Shown here one piece after another: positions 32,403 to 40,660 of a DNA stretch of 64,000 bases. The notes below the pieces were generated by a model, which did not search any database, was not told the origin of the DNA, and saw only the letters and a list, made by a program, of their open reading frames with translations. Numbering within the stretch: the stretch's first letter is position 1; each line of letters starts with the position of its first letter. Source of the DNA: Niastella caeni (lineage in GTDB: Bacteria > Bacteroidota > Bacteroidia > Chitinophagales > Chitinophagaceae); assembly GCF_004834005.1 (NCBI RefSeq), contig NZ_STFF01000005.1, positions 124,001 to 188,000 of the forward strand. Reading direction: 5' to 3'. A program made the position numbers and the translations under genes.

Positions 32403-35400
32403 ATGAAAAAAAACGGAATTCTGCTGAGTTTCGGCAGGGACCCGCTTTTCTTAAAGTTAGTCCGGATTATGAAGCTTGCGTTTGCTATAATACTGCTTGG
32501 TTGTCTTCATGTTTCTGCCGGTGGCTTTTCCCAGAACAGGATCAGCGTTGACTTTCAATCCACGCAACTAAAAAGAGCTTTGTCGTTTATTGAAAAGAAA
32601 AGCAATTTTCGCTTTCTGTATAACGAACACCTGGTAACCAATGCACCGCGCATTACTCTTACCATGGTGAATGCCGAAGTAACGGAGGTGCTGAAACGCC
32701 TTCTTAATAACACCGGGTTGTCGTATCAATTAATGGCCAATAACCTGGTTATATTGAAAACAGGTATGGCCGCCATTCAGGATGTGAAGGTATCGGGGAG
32801 GGTTACCAGCACTACCGGCGAACCCGTTGCAGGCGTTTCGGTCCTTGTAAAAAATACCAGCATCGGCACCACTACCGATGGTGCGGGAAATTATGCATTA
32901 ACGGTGCCCGACAGCGCTGTGCTGGTGTTCTCTTCACTGGGTTTTGAAACACAGGAAATTCCTGTTGATGGCCGTACTACCATCGATGTGAATCTTAAAG
33001 CTGCCGACGCATCTTCTCTGCAGCAGGTGGTAGTAATTGGATATGGTACCAGTTCGCGCAAGGATCTAACCGCTCCTATCGGCGTAGTGAATCCTGAAGA
33101 CCTGAACAAAAGAATGACGGCCAGCCCCATGCAGGCATTGCAGGGCAATGCGCCGGGTGTGCAGGTTGTTACCAACGGTATCCCGGGTGGTTCGCCTACC
33201 GTACGTATAAGGGGCGTAGGTTCATTCAATAATAATAACCCTTTGTATGTGGTAGATGGGATGTTTGTTGATAATATCGATTTCCTAAACACCAATGATA
33301 TTGGTGAAATGTCGATCCTGAAAGATGCATCTGCTGCGGCTATTTACGGTGTACGCGCTGCCAATGGCGTTGTGATCATTACTACCAAAAAAGGAAAATA
33401 CAATATGAAAACCCGGGTAACTTATAATGGTTACTTCGGTGTGCAAAAACCAACGGGCAAATTTAAACTCGCCAACGGCGCGCAATATTCAGCCATGCAG
33501 TTGGCAAAACAAACTGCTTCCGATACGGCCCGGGTGGCTTTATCAGTATCAAAATTTGGCGGTTCGGGCGTGAACCCTTCCACCAGCACCGACTGGTACG
33601 ATGAGATCATGAAGAGCTCAGCCCTCATGCACAATCACAGCATTGATTTAGCCGGCGGGGCCAGTAAAGTAAATTATACCCTTGGTTTAAATTACCTGTA
33701 CCAGGATGGCATAATGGAAACGGAAAACAATTACAAGCGGTATAACATCCGTTTTCAATTGGAGGCAAAGCCATACGACTTTTTAAAGCTGGGCATCACT
33801 ACCCATTTAAGCAACTTTATACAACGTAATCCCAATACAGGCGCTTTTGCCCTGGCGTACATGGCATCTCCTTTATACCCGGTTTTCGATGAAACCAATA
33901 CGTTGGCCTATCCAAATAAATACACTTCTTCTTCAACGCTTGGCTTTGCCAATGGGGTATTTAATAACCCGGTGGCGGCAGCCAACTACTGGTACGATAA
34001 AACAAAAGGCTTTCAATTGCTGCCAACTGTTTATGCCGAGGCAGACATTGTGAAGAATAAATTGTCTTTCAGGTCGCAACTCAGCCAACGATATGGTTCT
34101 GCCCTGAACCAGAACTACCTGCCGGAATATTATGTTGACAATATTCAACGCCAGCGGGTATCTACATTAACTACTACTGAAGCCAGAACGGAAAATTATA
34201 TCCTGGATAATTTGATAACGTATAAAGATAAAATAGGAAGTCACCACTGGACCTTGCTGTTAGGCCAGTCGGTGCGTGATGAAAGGTTCAGGTCTACCCA
34301 GGTAATTACAGACAGCGTTACAACGCAACAAACATTCTGGTATGCCGATCAGGGTATTCGCCGCACCAATGGTTACAATGAAACGGGTTTCAGAAATACG
34401 TCGGCATCCTGGTTCGGGCGGTTGAGCTATGATTATGCCGGTAAGTATTTGTTAACCGTTACATATCGCGCAGATGGTACTTCAAAATACCAGGACAAAT
34501 GGGGCTACTTTCCCTCAGTTGGTGTAGGGTGGGTTATTTCGGATGAAGAGTTTATGAGTGGTCAAAAATTGTTCGACGAGTTGAAGATCCGCGGATCATG
34601 GGGTAAACTAGGCAATGATAATGTTAATCCCAGTACAGGATATGCGGTAGTATACACAGGGAATGATTACTCCGGCGTATTCGGCAGTACTGCGGTATCG
34701 AATGGTAATTTGCAAACAGGTTATCGCATCGATCCCATTTTTGGTACCGTTAACTGGGAAGTAGTGACCGAATGGGATGGCGGTATAGATTTCTCCATGA
34801 TGCACAAGCGGCTGAAAGGATCGGTGGATTATTATCACCGCCAAACCGATAAGCTGGCATTTGAAAGAAATATTCCGTTCATTGGTTTACGCCAATACGG
34901 TAACTGGGGTAAGGTAAACAACAGTGGTATTGAAGTTGATTTGAGCTGGAGTGACAAGATCGGAAACCTTGGATACCAGATAGGCGGCAACCTGAGCACA
35001 TTAAAAAATGAAGTGGTTGATTTGCAGGGTTTGAAAAATCTTCCCGGGGGCGTAGCAGAATTTCCCACCCTTTCCCAGGTAGGCGATCCATTCAATTTCT
35101 TTTATGGCTACCAGGTAACAGGGATCTATCAAAACCAGGCCGAAGTAAATGCTGATCCCATTGCTGTTGCAAACAATGTAAAGCCCGGGTATTTTAAATA
35201 TAAAGATCAGAACGGTGACAAAGTGTTAGATGCGCAGGACAGGGTGAACCTGGGAAGTTACCTGCCTAAAGTTACCTATGGGTTTAATCTCGATCTGAAT
35301 TATAAAGATTTTGACTTCAGCATTTTCTTCCAGGGGGTAAGCGGTAATTCTATTCTGAATTTTAACCGCGCAACCCGGCAGAAATTCCCAGACATGAACG

Positions 35401-35801
35401 GTGATGAAGACTTTGTAACGGGCTTGTGGACGGGTGAAGGTTCTACCAATAAATATCCTTCTGCCATTGCAACCACCCAATCGTGGAATAATAACGCCAG
35501 TTCTTTTTATGTAGAGAACGGATCGTACCTGCGCCTGCAGAACATACAGCTTGGTTATAATTTTAAGATCGGTAAAAATAACAGCACTTCGTTCCGTGTA
35601 TATGCAACTGCCGACCGGCCGGTTATTTTTACCCGGTACAGCGGCGTAACTCCTGAAGTAACGGCGCCTTCTCAACTGCCCAAGGACAGGGCGTCGGGAC
35701 CGGCTAATACGCCAGCTACTTTTATTTCAGGAACAGGATACGATAACAATGTATATCCAACCACGGCTGTATATACCATTGGCGTAAGAATTTCTTATTA
35801 A
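32403..35801 (+). CDS. SusC-like TonB-linked outer membrane transporter with STN domain
   Basis: The 1132-residue protein has a signal peptide (about to residue 42), an STN domain (about 48-118; ISVDFQSTQLKRALSFIEKK), a CarboxypepD-reg-like domain (about 128-200; GRVTSTTGEPVAGVSVLVKN), the plug with SusC/RagA signature (VVVIGYGTSSRKDLTAPIG; QALQGNAPGVQV; PLYVVDGMF; DASAAAIYGVRAANGVVIIT) and a large barrel. It imports oligosaccharides handed over by the SusD lipoprotein. The STN domain fits signalling to the FecR/ECF pair encoded just upstream. Confidence 0.95.
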   Translation: MKKNGILLSFGRDPLFLKLVRIMKLAFAIILLGCLHVSAGGFSQNRISVDFQSTQLKRALSFIEKKSNFRFLYNEHLVTNAPRITLTMVNAEVTEVLKRLLNNTGLSYQLMANNLVILKTGMAAIQDVKVSGRVTSTTGEPVAGVSVLVKNTSIGTTTDGAGNYALTVPDSAVLVFSSLGFETQEIPVDGRTTIDVNLKAADASSLQQVVVIGYGTSSRKDLTAPIGVVNPEDLNKRMTASPMQALQGNAPGVQVVTNGIPGGSPTVRIRGVGSFNNNNPLYVVDGMFVDNIDFLNTNDIGEMSILKDASAAAIYGVRAANGVVIITTKKGKYNMKTRVTYNGYFGVQKPTGKFKLANGAQYSAMQLAKQTASDTARVALSVSKFGGSGVNPSTSTDWYDEIMKSSALMHNHSIDLAGGASKVNYTLGLNYLYQDGIMETENNYKRYNIRFQLEAKPYDFLKLGITTHLSNFIQRNPNTGAFALAYMASPLYPVFDETNTLAYPNKYTSSSTLGFANGVFNNPVAAANYWYDKTKGFQLLPTVYAEADIVKNKLSFRSQLSQRYGSALNQNYLPEYYVDNIQRQRVSTLTTTEARTENYILDNLITYKDKIGSHHWTLLLGQSVRDERFRSTQVITDSVTTQQTFWYADQGIRRTNGYNETGFRNTSASWFGRLSYDYAGKYLLTVTYRADGTSKYQDKWGYFPSVGVGWVISDEEFMSGQKLFDELKIRGSWGKLGNDNVNPSTGYAVVYTGNDYSGVFGSTAVSNGNLQTGYRIDPIFGTVNWEVVTEWDGGIDFSMMHKRLKGSVDYYHRQTDKLAFERNIPFIGLRQYGNWGKVNNSGIEVDLSWSDKIGNLGYQIGGNLSTLKNEVVDLQGLKNLPGGVAEFPTLSQVGDPFNFFYGYQVTGIYQNQAEVNADPIAVANNVKPGYFKYKDQNGDKVLDAQDRVNLGSYLPKVTYGFNLDLNYKDFDFSIFFQGVSGNSILNFNRATRQKFPDMNGDEDFVTGLWTGEGSTNKYPSAIATTQSWNNNASSFYVENGSYLRLQNIQLGYNFKIGKNNSTSFRVYATADRPVIFTRYSGVTPEVTAPSQLPKDRASGPANTPATFISGTGYDNNVYPTTAVYTIGVRISY

Positions 35802-35818
35802 TTTATAATACTCGCATC

Positions 35819-37336
35819 ATGAATACCATAAAAAATATATTACTTCTTTTTCTGGTGATGGAGGCAACAGGGTGTAAGAAGTTCCTTGACCGCGATGTAG
35901 AAGATCAAACAAGGGGTACTACAATTGATTATACTAATTTAAATTCGATGTATTCACCGGTTTCGGGTGTTTACAGAACTGCAGCAGGCGATAATCCCGG
36001 CCTTGTTCACTGGATGGATGTGGGCGTGCGTACTGTGCGCGGCGATGATGTGGCCAAAGGATCGGCGCCAAATGACCAGGGTACGCTTACTGACATTAAG
36101 AACTTTCAAAACAGTAACCCCGGTGTGGTTTCTTTCTGGGGTAATAATAACTATTGGAACGACCATTTCGGAACAGTACTATATTGCAATGAAGCAATAA
36201 ACGACCTTGATAGGTATGCTGTCAATATAACTAACGGCGATAACCCAAATAGAGCGCTGTATAACCAGTACAAATCTGAGATCAGGGTAATTCGCGCCTG
36301 GGCGCATATGCTGGCTTCGCGCGTATTTGGCGATGTACCTATTGTTACGAATAACACCGCGCTCACCACCGTGGCAAAAAGTTCTGTGGTTGAAGTACGG
36401 CAGTGGATCATCAGTGAAATGGATACGGCCATCGGGTTTTTGGAAGATGCCCGGCCAAACCAGTCGGTTCATAAAGGAGCGGTAACAAAATATACGGCCC
36501 TGTTATTAAAGGCTAAAGCCGCTGCAGATGCGGCCGGCAATGATAATGGAAGCCCTTATTGGGACATCGTTTTATCGGCTACCAATGAAATTATCAACAG
36601 CAATAAGTTCAGCTTGTTCCCTGATTTCTATCAACTATGGAAGATACCGGGCAAACTCAGTGATGAAGCGTTGTTTGAATTGCAGTATACCGATTTTGGT
36701 ACCAGCACAGGTACAAATGTTTCACCTGGCGCCTTCTTCGATTTTCAGGGGCCCAATGGTAACCAGCAGGGCAGCCCCGTAGCCGGTTGGGGTTTTATGT
36801 CGCCCACCCAGGCCATTGTAGATTTCTTTGATAGCCGCAATGATTCAGTTCGCCGTAAAACGAGTATACTTTTTGCTGGTAATTCAGAATCTACCTTTGT
36901 TACCACACCCAGTGGCGATAATGTCTATGGGAATTCAAATGGTCAAACGCGGTTTATGGGTAAGGCCTACCTGCCCAAAAGCCAAATGACTCCTGGAAGA
37001 ACGAACTATGGTTCCAATAATAATGTGCGGGTGCTTCGATATGCCGATGTATTGTTGTTGAACGCCGAAGCAAAAGTGCGCAAGGGGCAAAATGGCGATG
37101 CACCATTTAACCTGGTTCGTCAACGGGCAAAGTTGAATCCTATTACCGGCGTTACCTTACAAAATGTATTAGATGAACGTAGAGCAGAATTTGCCGCCGA
37201 ATGGTGGGGTGAACGGTATAACGACCTGATACGTACAGGCCAGGCAGCAACGGTGTTGGCTCCTGTTGGTTTCGCCGCTGGAAAAGAATACCTGCCGGTT
37301 CCAACCGCGCAAAGAGATTTGAATCCGAATCTGTAG
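35819..37336 (+). CDS. SusD/RagB-like surface glycan-binding lipoprotein
   Basis: The 505-residue protein has a lipoprotein signal with Cys19 (MEATGCKKFLDRD), tetratricopeptide-like helices (RVIRAWAHMLASRVFGDVPI; ALLLKAKAAADAAG), and the family C-terminus (LDERRAEFAAEWWGERYNDL; EYLPVPTAQRDLNPNL). It starts 17 bases after the susC-like gene, so both are co-transcribed. It caps the SusC barrel and binds the oligosaccharide. Confidence 0.95.
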   Translation: MNTIKNILLLFLVMEATGCKKFLDRDVEDQTRGTTIDYTNLNSMYSPVSGVYRTAAGDNPGLVHWMDVGVRTVRGDDVAKGSAPNDQGTLTDIKNFQNSNPGVVSFWGNNNYWNDHFGTVLYCNEAINDLDRYAVNITNGDNPNRALYNQYKSEIRVIRAWAHMLASRVFGDVPIVTNNTALTTVAKSSVVEVRQWIISEMDTAIGFLEDARPNQSVHKGAVTKYTALLLKAKAAADAAGNDNGSPYWDIVLSATNEIINSNKFSLFPDFYQLWKIPGKLSDEALFELQYTDFGTSTGTNVSPGAFFDFQGPNGNQQGSPVAGWGFMSPTQAIVDFFDSRNDSVRRKTSILFAGNSESTFVTTPSGDNVYGNSNGQTRFMGKAYLPKSQMTPGRTNYGSNNNVRVLRYADVLLLNAEAKVRKGQNGDAPFNLVRQRAKLNPITGVTLQNVLDERRAEFAAEWWGERYNDLIRTGQAATVLAPVGFAAGKEYLPVPTAQRDLNPNL

Positions 37337-37374
37337 TCCTACCCGCACGAGTACCGAAACCAAACGCAAGCCGC

Positions 37375-38733
37375 ATGATACGTTCCAGGGTAACCGTAAT
37401 AACGATTGTGTTTTCTTTTTTATTGATCCGGTGTTCGAATACACAAAAATCAATAAACCCCGAAGCCAAGTTCAGTCCTAATGACGAGCGCTTGTTTACG
37501 GAGGTTCAGCAACATACGTTTCAATACTTCTGGGAAGGGGCAGAACCCACCAGCGGTATGGCAAGAGAACGGATTCATGTTGACAATGTATATCCCGAAA
37601 AGGATCAAAACATCGTTACCAGCGGCGGAAGTGGTTTTGGGGTAATGGCTTTACTGGTAGGCATTCACCGGGGTTTTATTACCCGAGACGAAGGACGGGA
37701 GCGGCTTGAAAAAATAGTTGAGTTCCTGAAAAAAGCCGATCGCTTTCATGGCGCCTGGCCGCATTGGTTGAATGGCGAAACCGGCAAGGTAAAACCCTTC
37801 AGTCGTAAAGATGATGGCGGCGACCTGGTTGAAACTTCTTTCATGATCCAGGGTTTGCTTTGTGCCCGGCAGTACTTTATAAAGGGCGATTCAACCGAAA
37901 AAGCGCTGGCTGCCCGCATTGATACTTTGTGGCGCGAGGTAGAGTTCGACTGGTACCGGAATGGTCAGAATGTGTTGTACTGGCATTGGAGCCCAAAATA
38001 CAATTGGGAAATGAATTTCCCAGTTCGTGGATATAATGAGTGTTTGATCGTGTATGTGTTGGCCGCCGCTTCGCCTACGCATGGCGTTCCGCCGGAAGTA
38101 TACCACGAAGGCTGGGCGCAGAGCGGACGAATTGTGGCACCCTGGCCCGTGTTTGATTATTCGTTGCAATTGTATCACCAGGGCGATTCCCCATATGGCG
38201 GCCCATTGTTCTGGGCGCATTACTCCTTCCTGGGGCTCGATCCGCATGGATTAAAAGACCGGTACGCCGATTATTGGGCTGAAAATAAAAACCAGACGTT
38301 GATCAACTATACCTGGTGTGTAAAGAATCCAAAGTACTTTAAAGGGTATGGTCCCGATAACTGGGGACTAACGGCCAGCTATTCTGTGCAGGGATATGCC
38401 GGCCATGCACCGGGTAAAAACAGCGATCTGGGAGTTATATCGCCTACAGCCGCTTTATCCTCATTTCCCTACACCCCGAACCTATCTATGCAGACCATGC
38501 GACATTGGTACAACGATATGCGCGATAAACTATGGGGTCCTTATGGTTTTTATGACGCATTTAGTCAAACCGCCAACTGGTATCCCGAACGCTACCTGGC
38601 AATTGACCAGGGCCCGATTGTTGTAATGATGGAAAACTATCGTAGCGGGTTACTATGGAGGTTGTTTATGAGCTGTCCGGAAATAAAGACAGGATTAAAA
38701 AAATTAGGATTTACGAGTCCGTATTTTAAGTAG
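37375..38733 (+). CDS. GH144-like endo-beta-1,2-glucanase (glucoamylase-family PF10091-like)
   Basis: The 452-residue lipoprotein (LLIRCSNTQ lipobox) has the alpha/alpha toroid signature of the glucoamylase family now classed partly as GH144: QQHTFQYFWEGAEPTSGMAR near the start, SGGSGFGVMALLVGIHRGFI, and RKDDGGDLVETSFMIQGLL with the acidic cluster proposed for catalysis. GH144 was founded on an endo-beta-1,2-glucanase from a Chitinophaga, so beta-1,2-glucan cleavage to sophoro-oligosaccharides is the best guess. It lies 38 bases after the susD-like gene and has length typical for the family. Confidence 0.75.
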   Translation: MIRSRVTVITIVFSFLLIRCSNTQKSINPEAKFSPNDERLFTEVQQHTFQYFWEGAEPTSGMARERIHVDNVYPEKDQNIVTSGGSGFGVMALLVGIHRGFITRDEGRERLEKIVEFLKKADRFHGAWPHWLNGETGKVKPFSRKDDGGDLVETSFMIQGLLCARQYFIKGDSTEKALAARIDTLWREVEFDWYRNGQNVLYWHWSPKYNWEMNFPVRGYNECLIVYVLAAASPTHGVPPEVYHEGWAQSGRIVAPWPVFDYSLQLYHQGDSPYGGPLFWAHYSFLGLDPHGLKDRYADYWAENKNQTLINYTWCVKNPKYFKGYGPDNWGLTASYSVQGYAGHAPGKNSDLGVISPTAALSSFPYTPNLSMQTMRHWYNDMRDKLWGPYGFYDAFSQTANWYPERYLAIDQGPIVVMMENYRSGLLWRLFMSCPEIKTGLKKLGFTSPYFK

Positions 38734-38849
38734 AACGCGGAACGCAGAAGGCAAAACGCGCAGAAAGCGAAAGGCGACGGAAGAATGCAGAACGCGAGCA
38801 GGCGTTCGGCCTTAAGCGTTCGGCGTTTAGCCTTACTTAACAGCTTACC
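38734..38849. repeat. Purine-rich imperfect repeat spacer
   Basis: After the stop of the GH144-like gene the plus strand is a run of imperfect repeats based on GAACGC, AAAGGC and GCAGAA (38734-38797), followed by GCGTTCGGCCTT and GCGTTCGGCG (about 38802-38826), which are complementary to part of the repeats. It can fold as an extended hairpin. No gene is seen. Confidence 0.5.
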
Positions 38850-40643
38850 ATGGGCATAAAATTTTGTTATATAGCTTTTTTAATAGCGGCTATAGTTCCG
38901 CAGGTATTCCCTCAAAGCAAAGATGACCAGGGTGGGTCTCTTTCCAAAAAGAGGCTCACCCTTAATCAAACCATTAATTCGGGTACCTATTGCAATCCCC
39001 TGAATATTGATTATGGCTACACGCCTATACCCAATTTTGCAGAATGGGGTAAACACCGCGCAACCGCCGATCCGGTTATTGTAACATATAAAGATGATTA
39101 TTATTTATTCAGCACCAACCAATGGGGTTACTGGTGGAGCAATGACCTGTGTAACTGGAATTTTATTTCCCGCTCATTTCTGAAACCCTGGCACAAGGTA
39201 TACGATGATCTTTGCGCCCCGGCGGTTTGGGTGCAAGGCGATACCCTGCTGGTGTTTGGTTCAACCTATTCGGGCAATTTCCCAATCTGGATGAGTACCA
39301 ATCCCAAAGCCAACGAATGGAAAGAAGCAATAGATTCTTTTGAGATCGGTGGCTGGGACCCTGATTTTTTTCTGGATGATGATGGCCGCCTGTATATGTA
39401 CAACGGCAGCAGCAACCGGTACCCGTTATACGGAATTGAAATAAACCGGAAAACTTTTGATCCTGTTGGCACGCGAAAGGAAATGTATTTGCTGGAACCC
39501 TGGCGCTATGGATGGCAGCGGTTTGGCGAATACCTTGACAATACTTTTTTAGATCCGTTTATTGAAGGGGCCTGGATGACGAAGCATAACGGCAAATATT
39601 ACCTGCAATACGGCGCGCCGGGTACCGAGTTCAGCGGGTATGCCGATGGCGTGGTGGTAGGCGATCATCCGTTGGGCCCGTTTACGCCTCAATCACTCCC
39701 GTTTAGTTATAAGCCCGGCGGTTTTGCCCGTGGTGCCGGTCACGGGGCTACCTTCAGGGATACAAAAAACAATTGGTGGCATGTATCTACCATTGCTATT
39801 TCGGTGAAAAATAATTTTGAACGTCGCATTGGTTTATGGCCCGCTGGTTTTGATAAAGACGATGTGTTGTATATGGATGCCGCCTTTGGCGATTACCCGC
39901 ATTATTTGGCCCGCGGAGAGGCCGCCCCCTTCACCGGTTGGATGCTGCTCAACTATAACAAACCTGTAACCGTTTCATCTACCCTTGCCAGTTATTATGC
40001 TAATTTCGCTGTAGACGAAAACATAAAAACCTACTGGAGCGCAGCCAGCGGCAATAAAGGCGAGTGGATCCAAACCGATCTCGGCAACATCAGTACCGTC
40101 CGCGCCATTCAGATCAATTATGCCGACCAGGATGTGAATTTCCTGGGCAAGTCAACAGAGGCTTACCATCAATATAAACTCTACCATAGTACCGACGGTA
40201 AAAAATGGAAGTTGCTAGTTGATAAAAGCAGCAACAAAACCGATGTGCCGCACGACTATATTGAGTTGAAAGATCCGGTTCAAACCCGGTTTATAAGATT
40301 AGAGAACCTGCATATGCCCGGCGGAAAATTTGCCATCAGCGGGCTGCGTGTATTCGGCAATGGAAATGGCAATAAACCCGATACGGTAAAACAGTTTATT
40401 GTATTAAGAACGGAAAAAGACAAACGCAATGCCTGGCTAAAATGGTCGCCGGTTGATAATGCGTATGCCTATAATATTTACATGGGCGTTGCGCCTGACA
40501 AATTATATAACTGTGTGATGGTGTATAGCAGCAATGAGTATTACTGCAAAGCGATGGACAAAGAAAAGCCCTATTATTTTTCCATTGAAGCCATAAATGA
40601 AAACGGGGTATCGGCCAGAAGTAAATTAATAAAAGTAGAATAG
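38850..40643 (+). CDS. GH43-like glycosidase with discoidin and fibronectin III-like domains
   Basis: The 597-residue protein has a signal peptide (cut near VFPQS). A five-bladed propeller of the GH43/GH-F clan type covers about 45-355, with the expected acidic residues: Asp in ATADPVIV (base), Asp in GGWDPDFFLDDDGR (modulator), Glu in PFIEGAWMTKHNGK (acid). An F5/8-type-C-like domain follows (about 370-510; NIKTYWSAASGNKGEWIQTD), then a fibronectin III-like end (AWLKWSPVDNAYAYNIYMGV). The substrate is not evident. It lies inside the utilisation locus, between GH144-like and GH3 genes. Confidence 0.75.
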   Translation: MGIKFCYIAFLIAAIVPQVFPQSKDDQGGSLSKKRLTLNQTINSGTYCNPLNIDYGYTPIPNFAEWGKHRATADPVIVTYKDDYYLFSTNQWGYWWSNDLCNWNFISRSFLKPWHKVYDDLCAPAVWVQGDTLLVFGSTYSGNFPIWMSTNPKANEWKEAIDSFEIGGWDPDFFLDDDGRLYMYNGSSNRYPLYGIEINRKTFDPVGTRKEMYLLEPWRYGWQRFGEYLDNTFLDPFIEGAWMTKHNGKYYLQYGAPGTEFSGYADGVVVGDHPLGPFTPQSLPFSYKPGGFARGAGHGATFRDTKNNWWHVSTIAISVKNNFERRIGLWPAGFDKDDVLYMDAAFGDYPHYLARGEAAPFTGWMLLNYNKPVTVSSTLASYYANFAVDENIKTYWSAASGNKGEWIQTDLGNISTVRAIQINYADQDVNFLGKSTEAYHQYKLYHSTDGKKWKLLVDKSSNKTDVPHDYIELKDPVQTRFIRLENLHMPGGKFAISGLRVFGNGNGNKPDTVKQFIVLRTEKDKRNAWLKWSPVDNAYAYNIYMGVAPDKLYNCVMVYSSNEYYCKAMDKEKPYYFSIEAINENGVSARSKLIKVE

Positions 40644-40660
40644 ACTTAAAAAACATTCAT

